A stretch of 64,000 bases of DNA from contig NZ_JADWOV010000310.1 in the NCBI RefSeq assembly GCF_015767435.1, positions 17,770-81,769 of the forward strand. Reading direction: 5' to 3'. The position numbers were made by a program, and so were the translations under genes. Position 1 is the first letter of the stretch; each line of letters begins with the position of its first letter. Source of the DNA: Polaribacter sp. BAL334 (GTDB lineage Bacteria; Bacteroidota; Bacteroidia; Flavobacteriales; Flavobacteriaceae). The notes beneath the pieces are model-generated. The model did not search any database and was not told the DNA's origin. It saw only the letters and a list, made by a program, of their open reading frames with translations. Positions 9,538-17,769 of the stretch are shown one piece after another.

Positions 9538-9555
9538 ATTAATTGTTTAATTTTG
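9527..9555 (+). promoter_or_regulatory. Bacteroidetes-type promoter of the RlmD-like gene
   Basis: TTG (9527-9529), an 18-base spacer and TAATTTTG (9548-9555) fit the consensus. The box covers an upstream TTG (9543) that would extend the reading frame, so the true start must be the ATG at 9576. Confidence 0.7.
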
Positions 9556-9575
9556 CCCTCAATAAAAAAAGAAGT

Positions 9576-11027
9576 ATGCCAAGTAGAGAACGCAATCCAT
9601 TTGTAAAAAGAAACCAAATTTTAGAACTTACTATAGAAGATTATGCTTTTGGTGGCAAAGGAATTGCCAGAATTCGAAATGAAAAAGGCGATTTTGTGGT
9701 GTTTGTGCCCAATACATTGCCTGGACAATTGGTGAAAGCACAAATAAAAACATCAAGTAAAAAATATGCAGAAGCTGCTTTGATCGATGTTTTGAAACCT
9801 TCAGAAGATGAAATAGAAGTTCCTTATCAAGATATTCCTGGTGCACCTTACATTCAATTGCCAGTTGCATTGCAACACAAATACAAAAAAGAAAGCACCT
9901 TGTCTTTGTTTCAACGTATTGGAAATGTGCCTCATATTGAAGATTTGTTTGATGAATTCATCATTTCTCCCAACGATTTTCACTATCGAAATAAAATGGA
10001 ATATGGTTTTTCTGCCATTGGATATGATCGCATCAACAAAACAGATATTGATATTTTTACCTTAGGATTCAAAAGACGTGGTGTTTGGTGGATGGGAGAC
10101 AATTTGGAGAAAGATTCAGGATTGTTTGACAAACAATTGGAAGACAACATCAAAAACATCCGAATTTATTGTGAAAAAACAGGATTAGCACCTTGGCATG
10201 GTCCCAAAAAAGAAGGTTTTTTTCGATATTTTGTTGTTCGGAAATCATTCAAAACCAATGAATTGTTATTCAATTTGGTAACCACTTCTGATGGATTGGA
10301 TTCCTTTTCAATGCCACAATTTATCTCCTTTTTACAAAGTCTTTTTGGCGAAAGAATGGCAGGTTTGATTCATACCATCAATGATGAAACTGGTGATAGA
10401 ACCATTGCAACAGCTGGAAGCGAACAATTGGTGTTTGGGAAAGAAAAAATTGTAGAAGAATTATTGGGCTTGCAGTTCGAAATTAGTATGAAAAGCTTTT
10501 TTCAAACGAATCCAAAAGCGGCTGAAAAATTGTATAGCAAAGTGGTTGAATATGTGCTGGAAGACCAATCCAAAGTGGACAATACAGTGGTGATGGACTT
10601 GTTTTGTGGTACAGGAACCATTGGGCAAATTGTAGCCGCAAAGAGCAATAATGCGAAAATTATTGGGGTTGATATTGTAGCTTCTGCCATTGAAGATGCT
10701 CAAAAAAATGCAAAAAGAAACAACATTCAAGGAGTTCAATTTTTTGCGGCTGATGTAGGCAAGTTTTTAACGGCTCATCCTGAGTATACTAATAAAATTA
10801 AAACCATCATTTTAGACCCTGCAAGAGCGGGTATTATGCCAAAAACATTGCAAAAAATCATTGATTTGAATGCAGACAGAATGGTGTATGTTTCCTGCAA
10901 TCCTGCCACTCAAGCACGAGATACTTCCTTGTTACGAGAAGCAGGTTATGAACTCAAAAAAATCAGTTTGGTAGATCAATTTCCACATACTTCACATATT
11001 GAAACGGTTGCCTTATTTGAGAAATAA
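9576..11027 (+). CDS. rlmD: 23S rRNA (uracil-C5)-methyltransferase, RlmD/TrmA family
   Basis: A 483-residue SAM-dependent methyltransferase. An N-terminal TRAM-type beta-barrel (about residues 8-70, LTIEDYAFGGKGIAR) precedes the methyltransferase domain. That domain has SAM motif DLFCGTGTIGQ (about 341), LDPARAG, and the catalytic C441 in VSCNPATQARD. Family enzymes methylate U1939 (RlmD) or U747 (RlmC) of 23S rRNA; which site is meant cannot be read here. The cysteines that bind a 4Fe-4S cluster in E. coli RlmD are absent: the matching region reads GAPYIQLP. The start was chosen because the promoter -7 box overlaps the alternative upstream TTG. Confidence 0.85.
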   Translation: MPSRERNPFVKRNQILELTIEDYAFGGKGIARIRNEKGDFVVFVPNTLPGQLVKAQIKTSSKKYAEAALIDVLKPSEDEIEVPYQDIPGAPYIQLPVALQHKYKKESTLSLFQRIGNVPHIEDLFDEFIISPNDFHYRNKMEYGFSAIGYDRINKTDIDIFTLGFKRRGVWWMGDNLEKDSGLFDKQLEDNIKNIRIYCEKTGLAPWHGPKKEGFFRYFVVRKSFKTNELLFNLVTTSDGLDSFSMPQFISFLQSLFGERMAGLIHTINDETGDRTIATAGSEQLVFGKEKIVEELLGLQFEISMKSFFQTNPKAAEKLYSKVVEYVLEDQSKVDNTVVMDLFCGTGTIGQIVAAKSNNAKIIGVDIVASAIEDAQKNAKRNNIQGVQFFAADVGKFLTAHPEYTNKIKTIILDPARAGIMPKTLQKIIDLNADRMVYVSCNPATQARDTSLLREAGYELKKISLVDQFPHTSHIETVALFEK

Positions 11028-11117
11028 ACACGCAATATGAGTGTTTTCAAACTAGAAAAATCTATTTGAGTCAAACAAGTGCTTTATATATTTCAGTAAA
11101 CACACATTCTTAAAAAT

Positions 11118-11148
11118 AAAACATCCCAACAAAAATTGGGATGTTTTT
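11118..11148. terminator. bidirectional terminator between rlmD and ychF
   Basis: AAAACATCCCAA (11118-11129) pairs perfectly with TTGGGATGTTTT (11136-11147) across a 6-base loop, with A- and T-runs on the outer sides. It lies between convergent genes. Confidence 0.85.
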
Positions 11149-11172
11149 ATATATGATCAAAAAGAAGAAGTC

Positions 11173-12264
11173 TTACACATTGAATCTAAAATGCATGATG
11201 TCTCCGTCTTTTACAATGTATTCTTTTCCTTCAACACGCATTTTTCCTGCTTCTTTTACTTTGGATTCACTGCCGTATTTCACATAATCATCAAAAGCAA
11301 TCGTTTCTGCACGGATAAATCCTTTTTCAAAATCGGAATGAATGACTCCTGCTGCTTGTGGTGCAGTTGAACCTATTGGAATTGTCCAAGCACGGACTTC
11401 TTTTACACCTGCAGTGAAATAGGTTTGTAAGTTTAATAAGGTATAGGCTGCACGAATCAATCTGGCAACTCCAGCTTCTTCCAAACCAATGTCCTCCAAA
11501 AATAATTGACGCTCAGAGTAGTCTTCTAATTCTGTAATATCTGCTTCTGTAGCTACTGCCAATACAATCACTTCTGCGTTTTCTTGTGCTACATTTTCTT
11601 TTACCAAATCCACATACTTGTTTCCAGATACTGCCGAATTTTCATCTACATTGCACACATACAACACTGGTTTTGCTGTGATGAATTGCAAGGGCGTAAC
11701 AAATTCTAAATCAGCTTCACTAAATTGAATTCCTCTGATAGATTTTCCTTGAAGTAGCGTATTTTCTATATTCAATAAAATATCCAATTCTGTTTGTGCT
11801 TCTTTATTGCCAGTTTTGGCAGTACGTTTTACACGCTCCAAACGTTTTTGAACGGTTTCTAAATCTTTCAATTGCAATTCAATATCAATGGTTTCTTTAT
11901 CTCTGATAGGATTTACAGAACCATCCACATGAATGATATTGTCATTATCAAAACAACGCAACACATGCAAAATAGCATCTGTTTCACGGATATTTGCCAA
12001 AAACTGATTTCCCAAACCCTCTCCTTTGCTAGCTCCTTTTACCAATCCAGCAATGTCTACGATTTCAACAGTAGCAGGCACCACTCTTTCAGGCACTACT
12101 AATTCTTCTAATTTTTCCAAGCGTTTGTCTGGCACATTCACCACACCAATATTAGGTTCAATAGTACAAAAAGGAAAGTTGGCACTTTGTGCTTTTGCAT
12201 TTGATAAACAATTGAATAAGGTTGATTTTCCTACGTTTGGTAATCCTACAATTCCGGCTTTCAT
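11173..12264 (-). CDS. ychF: YchF/OLA1 family ribosome-binding ATPase
   Basis: A 363-residue Obg-family P-loop protein. The Walker [10 protein letters not shown] starts at residue 7; switch II reads [20 protein letters not shown], and the C-terminal TGS domain ends [12 protein letters not shown]. The family is universal, binds ribosomes and hydrolyses ATP, and is linked to stress and redox responses. The length is normal. A separate -7 box lies 20 bases upstream, so it is transcribed alone. Confidence 0.95.
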   Translation of the reverse strand: MKAGIVGLPNVGKSTLFNCLSNAKAQSANFPFCTIEPNIGVVNVPDKRLEKLEELVVPERVVPATVEIVDIAGLVKGASKGEGLGNQFLANIRETDAILHVLRCFDNDNIIHVDGSVNPIRDKETIDIELQLKDLETVQKRLERVKRTAKTGNKEAQTELDILLNIENTLLQGKSIRGIQFSEADLEFVTPLQFITAKPVLYVCNVDENSAVSGNKYVDLVKENVAQENAEVIVLAVATEADITELEDYSERQLFLEDIGLEEAGVARLIRAAYTLLNLQTYFTAGVKEVRAWTIPIGSTAPQAAGVIHSDFEKGFIRAETIAFDDYVKYGSESKVKEAGKMRVEGKEYIVKDGDIMHFRFNV

Positions 12265-12284
12265 GAATACGTTTTTTAGCGGTG

Positions 12285-12292
12285 CAAATATA
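12285..12292 (-). promoter_or_regulatory. -7 box of ychF
   Basis: TATATTTG on the minus strand is a perfect TAnnTTTG match 20 bases before the ychF ATG at 12264, giving a very short leader. Confidence 0.55.
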
Positions 12293-12320
12293 GTTGAATA
12301 TTTAAGAATTTAAATCAAAA

Positions 12321-12346
12321 AAAAATCCCGACTAAAAAATCGGGAT
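12321..12346 (-). terminator. terminator after ferredoxin gene
   Basis: On the minus strand ATCCCGA and TCGGGAT (12325-12331 and 12340-12346) form a 7-bp stem followed by a run of T residues. It closes the ferredoxin gene 24 bases after its stop. Confidence 0.75.
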
Positions 12347-12369
12347 GTGATCGTGTTCAAATCAAAAGA

Positions 12370-12720
12370 CTAGTCATTGTGCATGAAACTTTGTTTTGCC
12401 AGTAATTCTTCTTCTGTTTCCACATTGTTTTCATCGGGAACGCAACAATCTACAGGACAAACTGCAGCACATTGAGGCTCGTCATGAAAGCCTTTGCACT
12501 CTGTACATTTGTCTGCTACAATAAAATATATTTCGTCAGAAACAGGTTCTTGAGATTCATCTGCGTTTACTTTTTTTCCGTTTGGAAGAATTACATTTCC
12601 TTTAAGATTTGTTCCTTCCTTATATTTCCAGTCTTGAGCGCCTTCGTAAATTGCTGTATTTGGACATTCTGGTTCGCATGCACCACAATTGATGCATTCA
12701 TCAGTTATTATAATTGCCAT
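12370..12720 (-). CDS. fdx: 2x[4Fe-4S] ferredoxin
   Basis: A 116-residue soluble ferredoxin with two clusters. The first motif is [12 protein letters not shown] near the N-terminus. The second has an enlarged loop, [22 protein letters not shown] at about residues 73-94, as in the Allochromatium vinosum type with an eight-residue insertion between cluster cysteines. About 45 residues separate the two motifs. It carries electrons at low potential; the partner is not shown. It is divergent from the acyl-CoA reductase gene and their promoters overlap. Confidence 0.9.
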   Translation of the reverse strand: MAIIITDECINCGACEPECPNTAIYEGAQDWKYKEGTNLKGNVILPNGKKVNADESQEPVSDEIYFIVADKCTECKGFHDEPQCAAVCPVDCCVPDENNVETEEELLAKQSFMHND

Positions 12721-12742
12721 GGTTTATTTCTTATAGTTTGTG

Positions 12743-12750
12743 TAACTTTG
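12743..12750 (+). promoter_or_regulatory. -7 box of the acyl-CoA reductase/serC/serA operon
   Basis: TAACTTTG matches TAnnTTTG 43 bases before the ATG at 12793. The predicted start site near 12757 falls inside the oppositely oriented ferredoxin promoter. Confidence 0.55.
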
Positions 12751-12756
12751 CTGCTG

Positions 12757-12788
12757 CAAAAATAAACCCAAAATTATTTAGAAACAAA
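12757..12788 (-). promoter_or_regulatory. ferredoxin promoter
   Basis: On the minus strand TTTG (12785-12788), 20 bases and TATTTTTG (12757-12764) fit the Bacteroidetes consensus. Its start site would be near 12750, within the plus-strand -7 box. Confidence 0.6.
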
Positions 12789-12792
12789 TTTA

Positions 12793-13854
12793 ATGGAGTT
12801 AATAAAAAGCAGATTGGAAGCTTTTAACAAATTGGGAATTTTCTTAGGACAATTTTCAAGAAAAAGCATTTTGAAGGATGAAACAATAGCATTCAATGAA
12901 TTGTTTTTTAATGGTTTTTTACATCAATTGAAAATAGCGCAAGAGAAAAACAGTTGGTTTACAGAGGATAACCTATTGTTGGCTATTGAAAATTGGGCTG
13001 TTGCGCTACGCAAATCCAATTTAGAAACTTGGATTGAAAGAGAAAATTTGAAAGAAGTTTCTCCTAAAAAAGTTGCCATCATCATGGCTGGAAACATTCC
13101 TTTGGTGGGTTTTCATGATTTTTTATCGGTATTGATTTGCGGACATTCTGTGTTGGTAAAACAATCTTCTAATGACAAGCATTTGCTGCCTTTTTTGGCA
13201 AAATACTTAGAATATGTTGAGCCAAGTTTGAAAGGACACATTACTTTTACAGACGAAAAATTGACTGATTTTGATGCCATCATTGCCACAGGAAGCAACA
13301 ATACTGCCCGTTATTTTGAATATTATTTTGGGAATAAACCAAATATCATTCGCAAAAGTCGCAATTCAGTTGCTGTGATTACAGGGACTGAAACTGAGGA
13401 AGATTTTGAAAAATTAGCTGATGATATTTTTACCTATTTTGGATTGGGATGCAGAAGTGTTTCCAAATTATATGTTCCAAGAGAGTTTGATTTCAATCTT
13501 TTTTTCAATGGCATCTATGGCAAAAAAGACTTGATTTACAATGCCAAATACGCCAATAATTACGATTATAACAAGGCTGTGTATTTGATGAGCGAATTTG
13601 ATTTGCTCGAAAATGGCTTTTTGATGATCAAAGAAGATGAAAGTTACTCCTCTCCTATTGCGACTGTTTTTTATGAATATTATGACAATCCAATAGATTT
13701 AAAAATAAAATTATACCAAGACAAAGAACTCATTCAATGCATTGTTTCTAAAGGATTTTTGCCAGATGAAATTGCGTTTGGCGAAACTCAAAATCCACAG
13801 TTGTGGGACTATGCAGATGGTGTAAATACGTTGAATTTTTTGTCGCAAATTTAA
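12793..13854 (+). CDS. acyl-CoA reductase, LuxC-like aldehyde dehydrogenase superfamily
   Basis: A 353-residue protein resembling the LuxC/acyl-CoA reductase family, which reduces acyl-CoA to aldehyde with NAD(P)H. The likely acyl-thioester cysteine is C220 in FGLGCRSVSKLYVP. IATGSNNTARYFEYYF is the nucleotide-binding segment. It is shorter than LuxC (about 480 residues). It is first in an apparent operon with serC, 6 bases downstream. Its physiological substrate is unknown. Confidence 0.8.
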   Translation: MELIKSRLEAFNKLGIFLGQFSRKSILKDETIAFNELFFNGFLHQLKIAQEKNSWFTEDNLLLAIENWAVALRKSNLETWIERENLKEVSPKKVAIIMAGNIPLVGFHDFLSVLICGHSVLVKQSSNDKHLLPFLAKYLEYVEPSLKGHITFTDEKLTDFDAIIATGSNNTARYFEYYFGNKPNIIRKSRNSVAVITGTETEEDFEKLADDIFTYFGLGCRSVSKLYVPREFDFNLFFNGIYGKKDLIYNAKYANNYDYNKAVYLMSEFDLLENGFLMIKEDESYSSPIATVFYEYYDNPIDLKIKLYQDKELIQCIVSKGFLPDEIAFGETQNPQLWDYADGVNTLNFLSQI

Positions 13855-13860
13855 AAACAA

Positions 13861-14925
13861 ATGAAAAAACACAATTTTAGTGCAGGACCTTGCATTTTGC
13901 CAGAATCAGTAATCGAAAAAGCAGCTGCTGCTGTATTGAATTTTAACAATGATAATTTATCATTGATTGAAATTTCGCACAGAAGCAAACCTTTTGTAGA
14001 TGTGATGGAAAAAGCAAGAAGTCTAGCTTTAGAACTTTTAGGATTGGAAAACAAAGGATATCAAGCCTTGTATTTGCAAGGTGGTGCCAGCATGCAATTT
14101 TTGATGGTTGCCTACAATCTTTTGAACAAAAAAGCAGCCTATTTAGATACAGGAACGTGGGCAAACAACGCCATCAAAGAAGCTAAAAACTTTGGAGAGG
14201 TTGCTGTAGTTGCTTCATCAAAAGACTTAAATTACAGTTATATCCCTAAAAATTATAGCATTCCAACTGATGCTGATTATTTTCATGTGACTAGCAATAA
14301 CACCATTTTTGGTACACAAATGAAAGAATTTCCAGAAACCGAAGTTCCATTGATTTGTGACATGAGTTCTGATATTTTTTCTCGTCAATTAGACTTCTCA
14401 AAATTTGAGTTGATTTACGCTGGAGCTCAAAAAAATATGGGTCCTGCAGGAGCAACATTAGTAGTAGTAAAAGAGGAATTGCTTGGAAAAGTATCTAGAG
14501 TAATTCCGTCAATCTTGGACTATCAAGTGCATATCAGCAAAGAAAGTATGTACAATACGCCTCCTGTTTTTTCAGTGTATGTTTCTTTATTGACCTTAGA
14601 ATGGTTGAAAAATTTGGGTGGAATTCCATTTATTGAAACGGTTAACAATCAAAAAGCAGCCTTGTTGTATGACGAAATTGATAGAAATCCATTGTTTGTT
14701 GGATTTGCTGCAAAAGAAGATAGAAGCATTATGAATCCAACGTTTAATTTGGTAGATGAATCTTTAAAATCCACTTTTGATGCGTTGTGGAAAGAAGCAA
14801 ACATCAGTGGTATCAATGGTCATAGAAGTGTGGGAGGTTATAGAGCGAGTATGTATAATGCATTGCCATTGTATAGTGTTCAGGCTTTGGTGGATGTAAT
14901 GCAGGAGTTGGAAAAAAGAAGTTAG
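13861..14925 (+). CDS. serC: 3-phosphoserine/phosphohydroxythreonine transaminase
   Basis: A 354-residue class V PLP aminotransferase converting 3-phosphohydroxypyruvate and glutamate to O-phosphoserine. It opens KKHNFSAGPCILPESV, the PLP lysine is K191 in AGAQKNMGPAG, and NGHRSVGGYRASMYNA is the C-terminal substrate-binding motif. It is co-transcribed with the acyl-CoA reductase and a SerA-like gene. Its product would also serve the cysteate synthase proposed at 3665-4669. Confidence 0.93.
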   Translation: MKKHNFSAGPCILPESVIEKAAAAVLNFNNDNLSLIEISHRSKPFVDVMEKARSLALELLGLENKGYQALYLQGGASMQFLMVAYNLLNKKAAYLDTGTWANNAIKEAKNFGEVAVVASSKDLNYSYIPKNYSIPTDADYFHVTSNNTIFGTQMKEFPETEVPLICDMSSDIFSRQLDFSKFELIYAGAQKNMGPAGATLVVVKEELLGKVSRVIPSILDYQVHISKESMYNTPPVFSVYVSLLTLEWLKNLGGIPFIETVNNQKAALLYDEIDRNPLFVGFAAKEDRSIMNPTFNLVDESLKSTFDALWKEANISGINGHRSVGGYRASMYNALPLYSVQALVDVMQELEKRS

Positions 14926-14993
14926 AAGTTAGATTTTAGAAGTTAGATTTTATAATAAAATAAACTCCTTCCTATTGGGAAGGTTTGAATTGA

Positions 14994-15947
14994 ATGAAAA
15001 TATTAGCAAATGATGGCATTTCAAAAAGTGGAATTGCCTTACTAGAAGAAAACGGTTTTACCGTAATTACCACAAAAGTAGCACAAAATCAGTTGATTAA
15101 ATTTATAAATGAAGAACAAATTAATGGTCTTTTGGTTCGCAGTGCAACTTCAGTTTCGCAAGAATTGATTGCAGCTTGTCCTAGTTTACAATTGATTGGA
15201 AGAGGTGGCATTGGGATGGACAAGATCGATGTAGAATATGCTATTGATCATGGATTGAAGGTTATCAATACTCCTGAAGCGTCTACAAAATCTGTAGCAG
15301 AATTGGTTTTTGCTCATTTGTTTGGAATGGTTCGTTTTCTGCATATTTCGAACAGAGAGATGCCGTTAGAAGGTGACACTCGTTTCAATGAATTGAAAAA
15401 AGCTTTTTCTCAAGGAATGGAATTGAATGGAAAAACGCTGGGAATTATCGGTTTTGGAAATATTGGTCAAGAAGTTGCAAAAATAGCTATTGGACTGGGA
15501 ATGAACGTGATTGCTACAGATACCGAAATCAAAAAAGCAACTATTGAGTTGATTTTTTTCAATCAACAAAAAATGGTATTTCCCATAGAAACGCAACCTT
15601 TGGAAACGCTTTTGATTCAGTCAGATTTTATTACGTTGCACATTCCTTCTCAAGAGGAGTATACCTTGACAGCGAAAGAATTTGCGATGATGAAAAATGG
15701 TGTTGGCATTGTAAATACTGCTAGAGGTGGCGTTTTGAATGAAGTGGATTTGATCAATGCTATAGAAAGTGGCAAAGTGCAATTTGCAGGGTTGGATGTT
15801 TTTGAGAGCGAACCTACTCCAGAAATTCAAATCTTAATGAATCCTGAAGTTTCGTTGAGTCCTCATATTGGTGCTGGCACTAAAGAAGCTCAAGACAGAA
15901 TTGGTATTGAATTGGCAACTCAAATTATTGATTTGTTTAAAAAATAG
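14994..15947 (+). CDS. serA: D-2-hydroxyacid dehydrogenase, probable 3-phosphoglycerate dehydrogenase
   Basis: A 317-residue NAD-dependent dehydrogenase. The Rossmann fold has LGIIGFGNIGQEVA; the catalytic residues are Arg in NTARGGVLNE, Glu in AGLDVFESEP and His in LSPHIGAGT. It ends right after the catalytic domain, so it is the short form without an ACT serine-feedback domain. Its place 68 bases behind serC supports 3-phosphoglycerate as substrate. The short gap contains a duplicated AGAAGTTAGATTTT. Confidence 0.85.
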   Translation: MKILANDGISKSGIALLEENGFTVITTKVAQNQLIKFINEEQINGLLVRSATSVSQELIAACPSLQLIGRGGIGMDKIDVEYAIDHGLKVINTPEASTKSVAELVFAHLFGMVRFLHISNREMPLEGDTRFNELKKAFSQGMELNGKTLGIIGFGNIGQEVAKIAIGLGMNVIATDTEIKKATIELIFFNQQKMVFPIETQPLETLLIQSDFITLHIPSQEEYTLTAKEFAMMKNGVGIVNTARGGVLNEVDLINAIESGKVQFAGLDVFESEPTPEIQILMNPEVSLSPHIGAGTKEAQDRIGIELATQIIDLFKK

Positions 15948-16004
15948 TTTTTTGCTTTTAGCATTTGTCAATTAGTAGTAAGATGTAAACTTTCAAACTT
16001 TGTG

Positions 16005-16664
16005 ATGATTAAAGAAAATATACATAATTTCAAAAAAAATATTCCAGAAAATGTGACTTTGGTAGCTGTTTCTAAAACAAAACCAATTGCAGATTTAAAG
16101 GAAGCTTATGATGCTGGACAACGCATTTTTGGCGAAAACAAAGTGCAAGAAATGGTTGATAAATATGAAGCTTTGCCCAAAGATATTCAATGGCACATGA
16201 TTGGACATTTGCAAAGCAACAAAGTGAAATACATGGCTCCTTTTGTGGATTTGATTCATGGTGTGGATAGTTTTAGCACGTTGAAAGAAATCAATAAACA
16301 AGCTGCCAAAAACAACAGAATCATCAATTGTTTGTTGCAGGCGAGTATTGCAGATGAAGAAACAAAATTTGGCTTGTCATTTGAGGAAATTACTGCCATT
16401 TTAGCCTCTAAAGAATTTGCTGAAATGAAACACATTTCAATTGTAGGTTTGATGGGAATGGCTACATTTACAAATGATACTTTGAAAATTTCCTCAGAAT
16501 TTTCATCACTAAAAAAATTATTTGATGCATTGAAAGTATCCAATCCATCACTCACTATTTTATCCATGGGAATGAGTGGAGATTATCAAATAGCGATTGA
16601 AAACGGTAGCACTATGATTCGCGTTGGCAGTTCCATATTTGGAAATAGAAATTATATTCTCTAA
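16005..16664 (+). CDS. yggS: YggS/PROSC family PLP homeostasis protein
   Basis: A 219-residue fold-type III PLP-binding protein. The PLP lysine lies in LVAVSKTKP; the signatures FGENKVQE, WHMIGHLQSNK and SMGMSGDYQIAIENGSTMIR are all present. The family buffers pyridoxal phosphate and has no known catalysis. ATG 16005 is preferred over the overlapping GTG at 16002. Confidence 0.93.
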   Translation: MIKENIHNFKKNIPENVTLVAVSKTKPIADLKEAYDAGQRIFGENKVQEMVDKYEALPKDIQWHMIGHLQSNKVKYMAPFVDLIHGVDSFSTLKEINKQAAKNNRIINCLLQASIADEETKFGLSFEEITAILASKEFAEMKHISIVGLMGMATFTNDTLKISSEFSSLKKLFDALKVSNPSLTILSMGMSGDYQIAIENGSTMIRVGSSIFGNRNYIL

Positions 16665-16669
16665 CTTTG
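16639..16669 (+). promoter_or_regulatory. promoter inside the end of yggS driving the exonuclease gene
   Basis: TTG (16639-16641), 20 bases, then TAACTTTG (16662-16669). The predicted start near 16676 excludes the upstream in-frame TTG at 16624 and points to TTG at 16690 as start codon. Confidence 0.6.
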
Positions 16670-16689
16670 ATTATCTAAAGAAAAAGAAA

Positions 16690-17769
16690 TTGTACGCAAT
16701 CGTTGACATCGAAACCACAGGAGGTAAATATAATGAAGAAGGCATTACTGAAGTTGCCATTTACAAATTTGATGGTCATGAAATTGTGGATCAATTTATC
16801 TCTCTCGTCAATCCAGAAAAAGACATTCAAGAATTTGTAGTTCGTTTGACAGGCATCAACAATGGCATGTTGCGAAATGCTCCAAAATTCTATGAAATTG
16901 CCAAACGAATTATCGAAATCACGGAAGATTGTACAATTGTTGCGCACAATGCGAGTTTTGATTATCGGATTTTGAAAATGGAGTTTGACAGATTGGGATA
17001 CGATTTTCAACGAAATACTTTGTGTACGGTTGAATTGAGTCAGGAATTGATCAAAGACGAAACTTCTTATAGCCTAGGAAAACTAACCAAATCATTGGGA
17101 ATTCCGATGGCAAACAGACACAGAGCTTCAGGAGATGCTTTGGCAACTGTGCATTTGTTTAAAATTTTATTGGAAAAAGACATTCAAAAAAGCATTATCA
17201 ACAAAGCGATTAAGTACTTTGATAAAAAGTATGAAAAAGAAAAGTTGAAAAAAATGATTGAAGAAATGCCCGAAAGTTTGGGTGTATTTTACATTCACGA
17301 TGCAAATGGCACTGTCATTTTTATGGCAAAGCATAAAAATATGAAATCTGAATTGAATCGTGTGCTGATGAAAACCACAAAACGTGCCATCAAAGTGCAA
17401 ACAAAAGCACAATCAATTTCTTATGATACTTTTGGAACTGAAATTTTAGTACGCTTAAAATATTACCTAGAATTGGATAACCTTTCGCCAAAATATAATT
17501 TTAAGAAAAAGTTCAAACTACAAGTTGATGATTTTAACCATCCTGATTTTCTGATTATTGATAAAGGAAGAATGGTAGAAGAACATGGAATCATATTGGT
17601 TGAAAATAATGAAATTGTGGGGTTTGGTCATACCAATTTGGCATTTCAAGAACAACAATTACCCATTTTGAGAAAAATAGTAACGCCAATAGAAAATAAA
17701 TCGTTGGCAAAACACCTCGTAAAAAGTTACTTGAATAAAAATCGTGTTTCCAAAATTGTTCGATTTTAA
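16690..17769 (+). CDS. DnaQ-like 3'-5' exonuclease fused to a degenerate UvrC-type GIY-YIG domain
   Basis: A 359-residue protein if translation starts at the TTG at 16690, just after a good promoter. An N-terminal DEDDh exonuclease domain (residues 1-165) has D6 and E8 in VDIETTGG, HNASFDYRIL and the HRASGDA motif. From about 193 to 272 a GIY-YIG fold related to the UvrC N-terminus can be followed, from LGVFYIHDANGTVIFM to LSPKYN. The second motif YVGKSKN is replaced by FMAKHKN, so nuclease activity of this part is doubtful. Such fusions resemble bacterial Cho/DinG-type repair proteins. The last 85 residues are unassigned. Confidence 0.8.
   Translation: MYAIVDIETTGGKYNEEGITEVAIYKFDGHEIVDQFISLVNPEKDIQEFVVRLTGINNGMLRNAPKFYEIAKRIIEITEDCTIVAHNASFDYRILKMEFDRLGYDFQRNTLCTVELSQELIKDETSYSLGKLTKSLGIPMANRHRASGDALATVHLFKILLEKDIQKSIINKAIKYFDKKYEKEKLKKMIEEMPESLGVFYIHDANGTVIFMAKHKNMKSELNRVLMKTTKRAIKVQTKAQSISYDTFGTEILVRLKYYLELDNLSPKYNFKKKFKLQVDDFNHPDFLIIDKGRMVEEHGIILVENNEIVGFGHTNLAFQEQQLPILRKIVTPIENKSLAKHLVKSYLNKNRVSKIVRF

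Noticed and set aside
9543..9575. TTG start for the RlmD-like gene
   Set aside because: It lies inside the promoter -7 box TAATTTTG; the ATG at 9576 fits.
16624..16689. TTG start at 16624 for the exonuclease gene
   Set aside because: It lies upstream of the promoter found within the end of yggS, and the extra residues are not part of the exonuclease fold.
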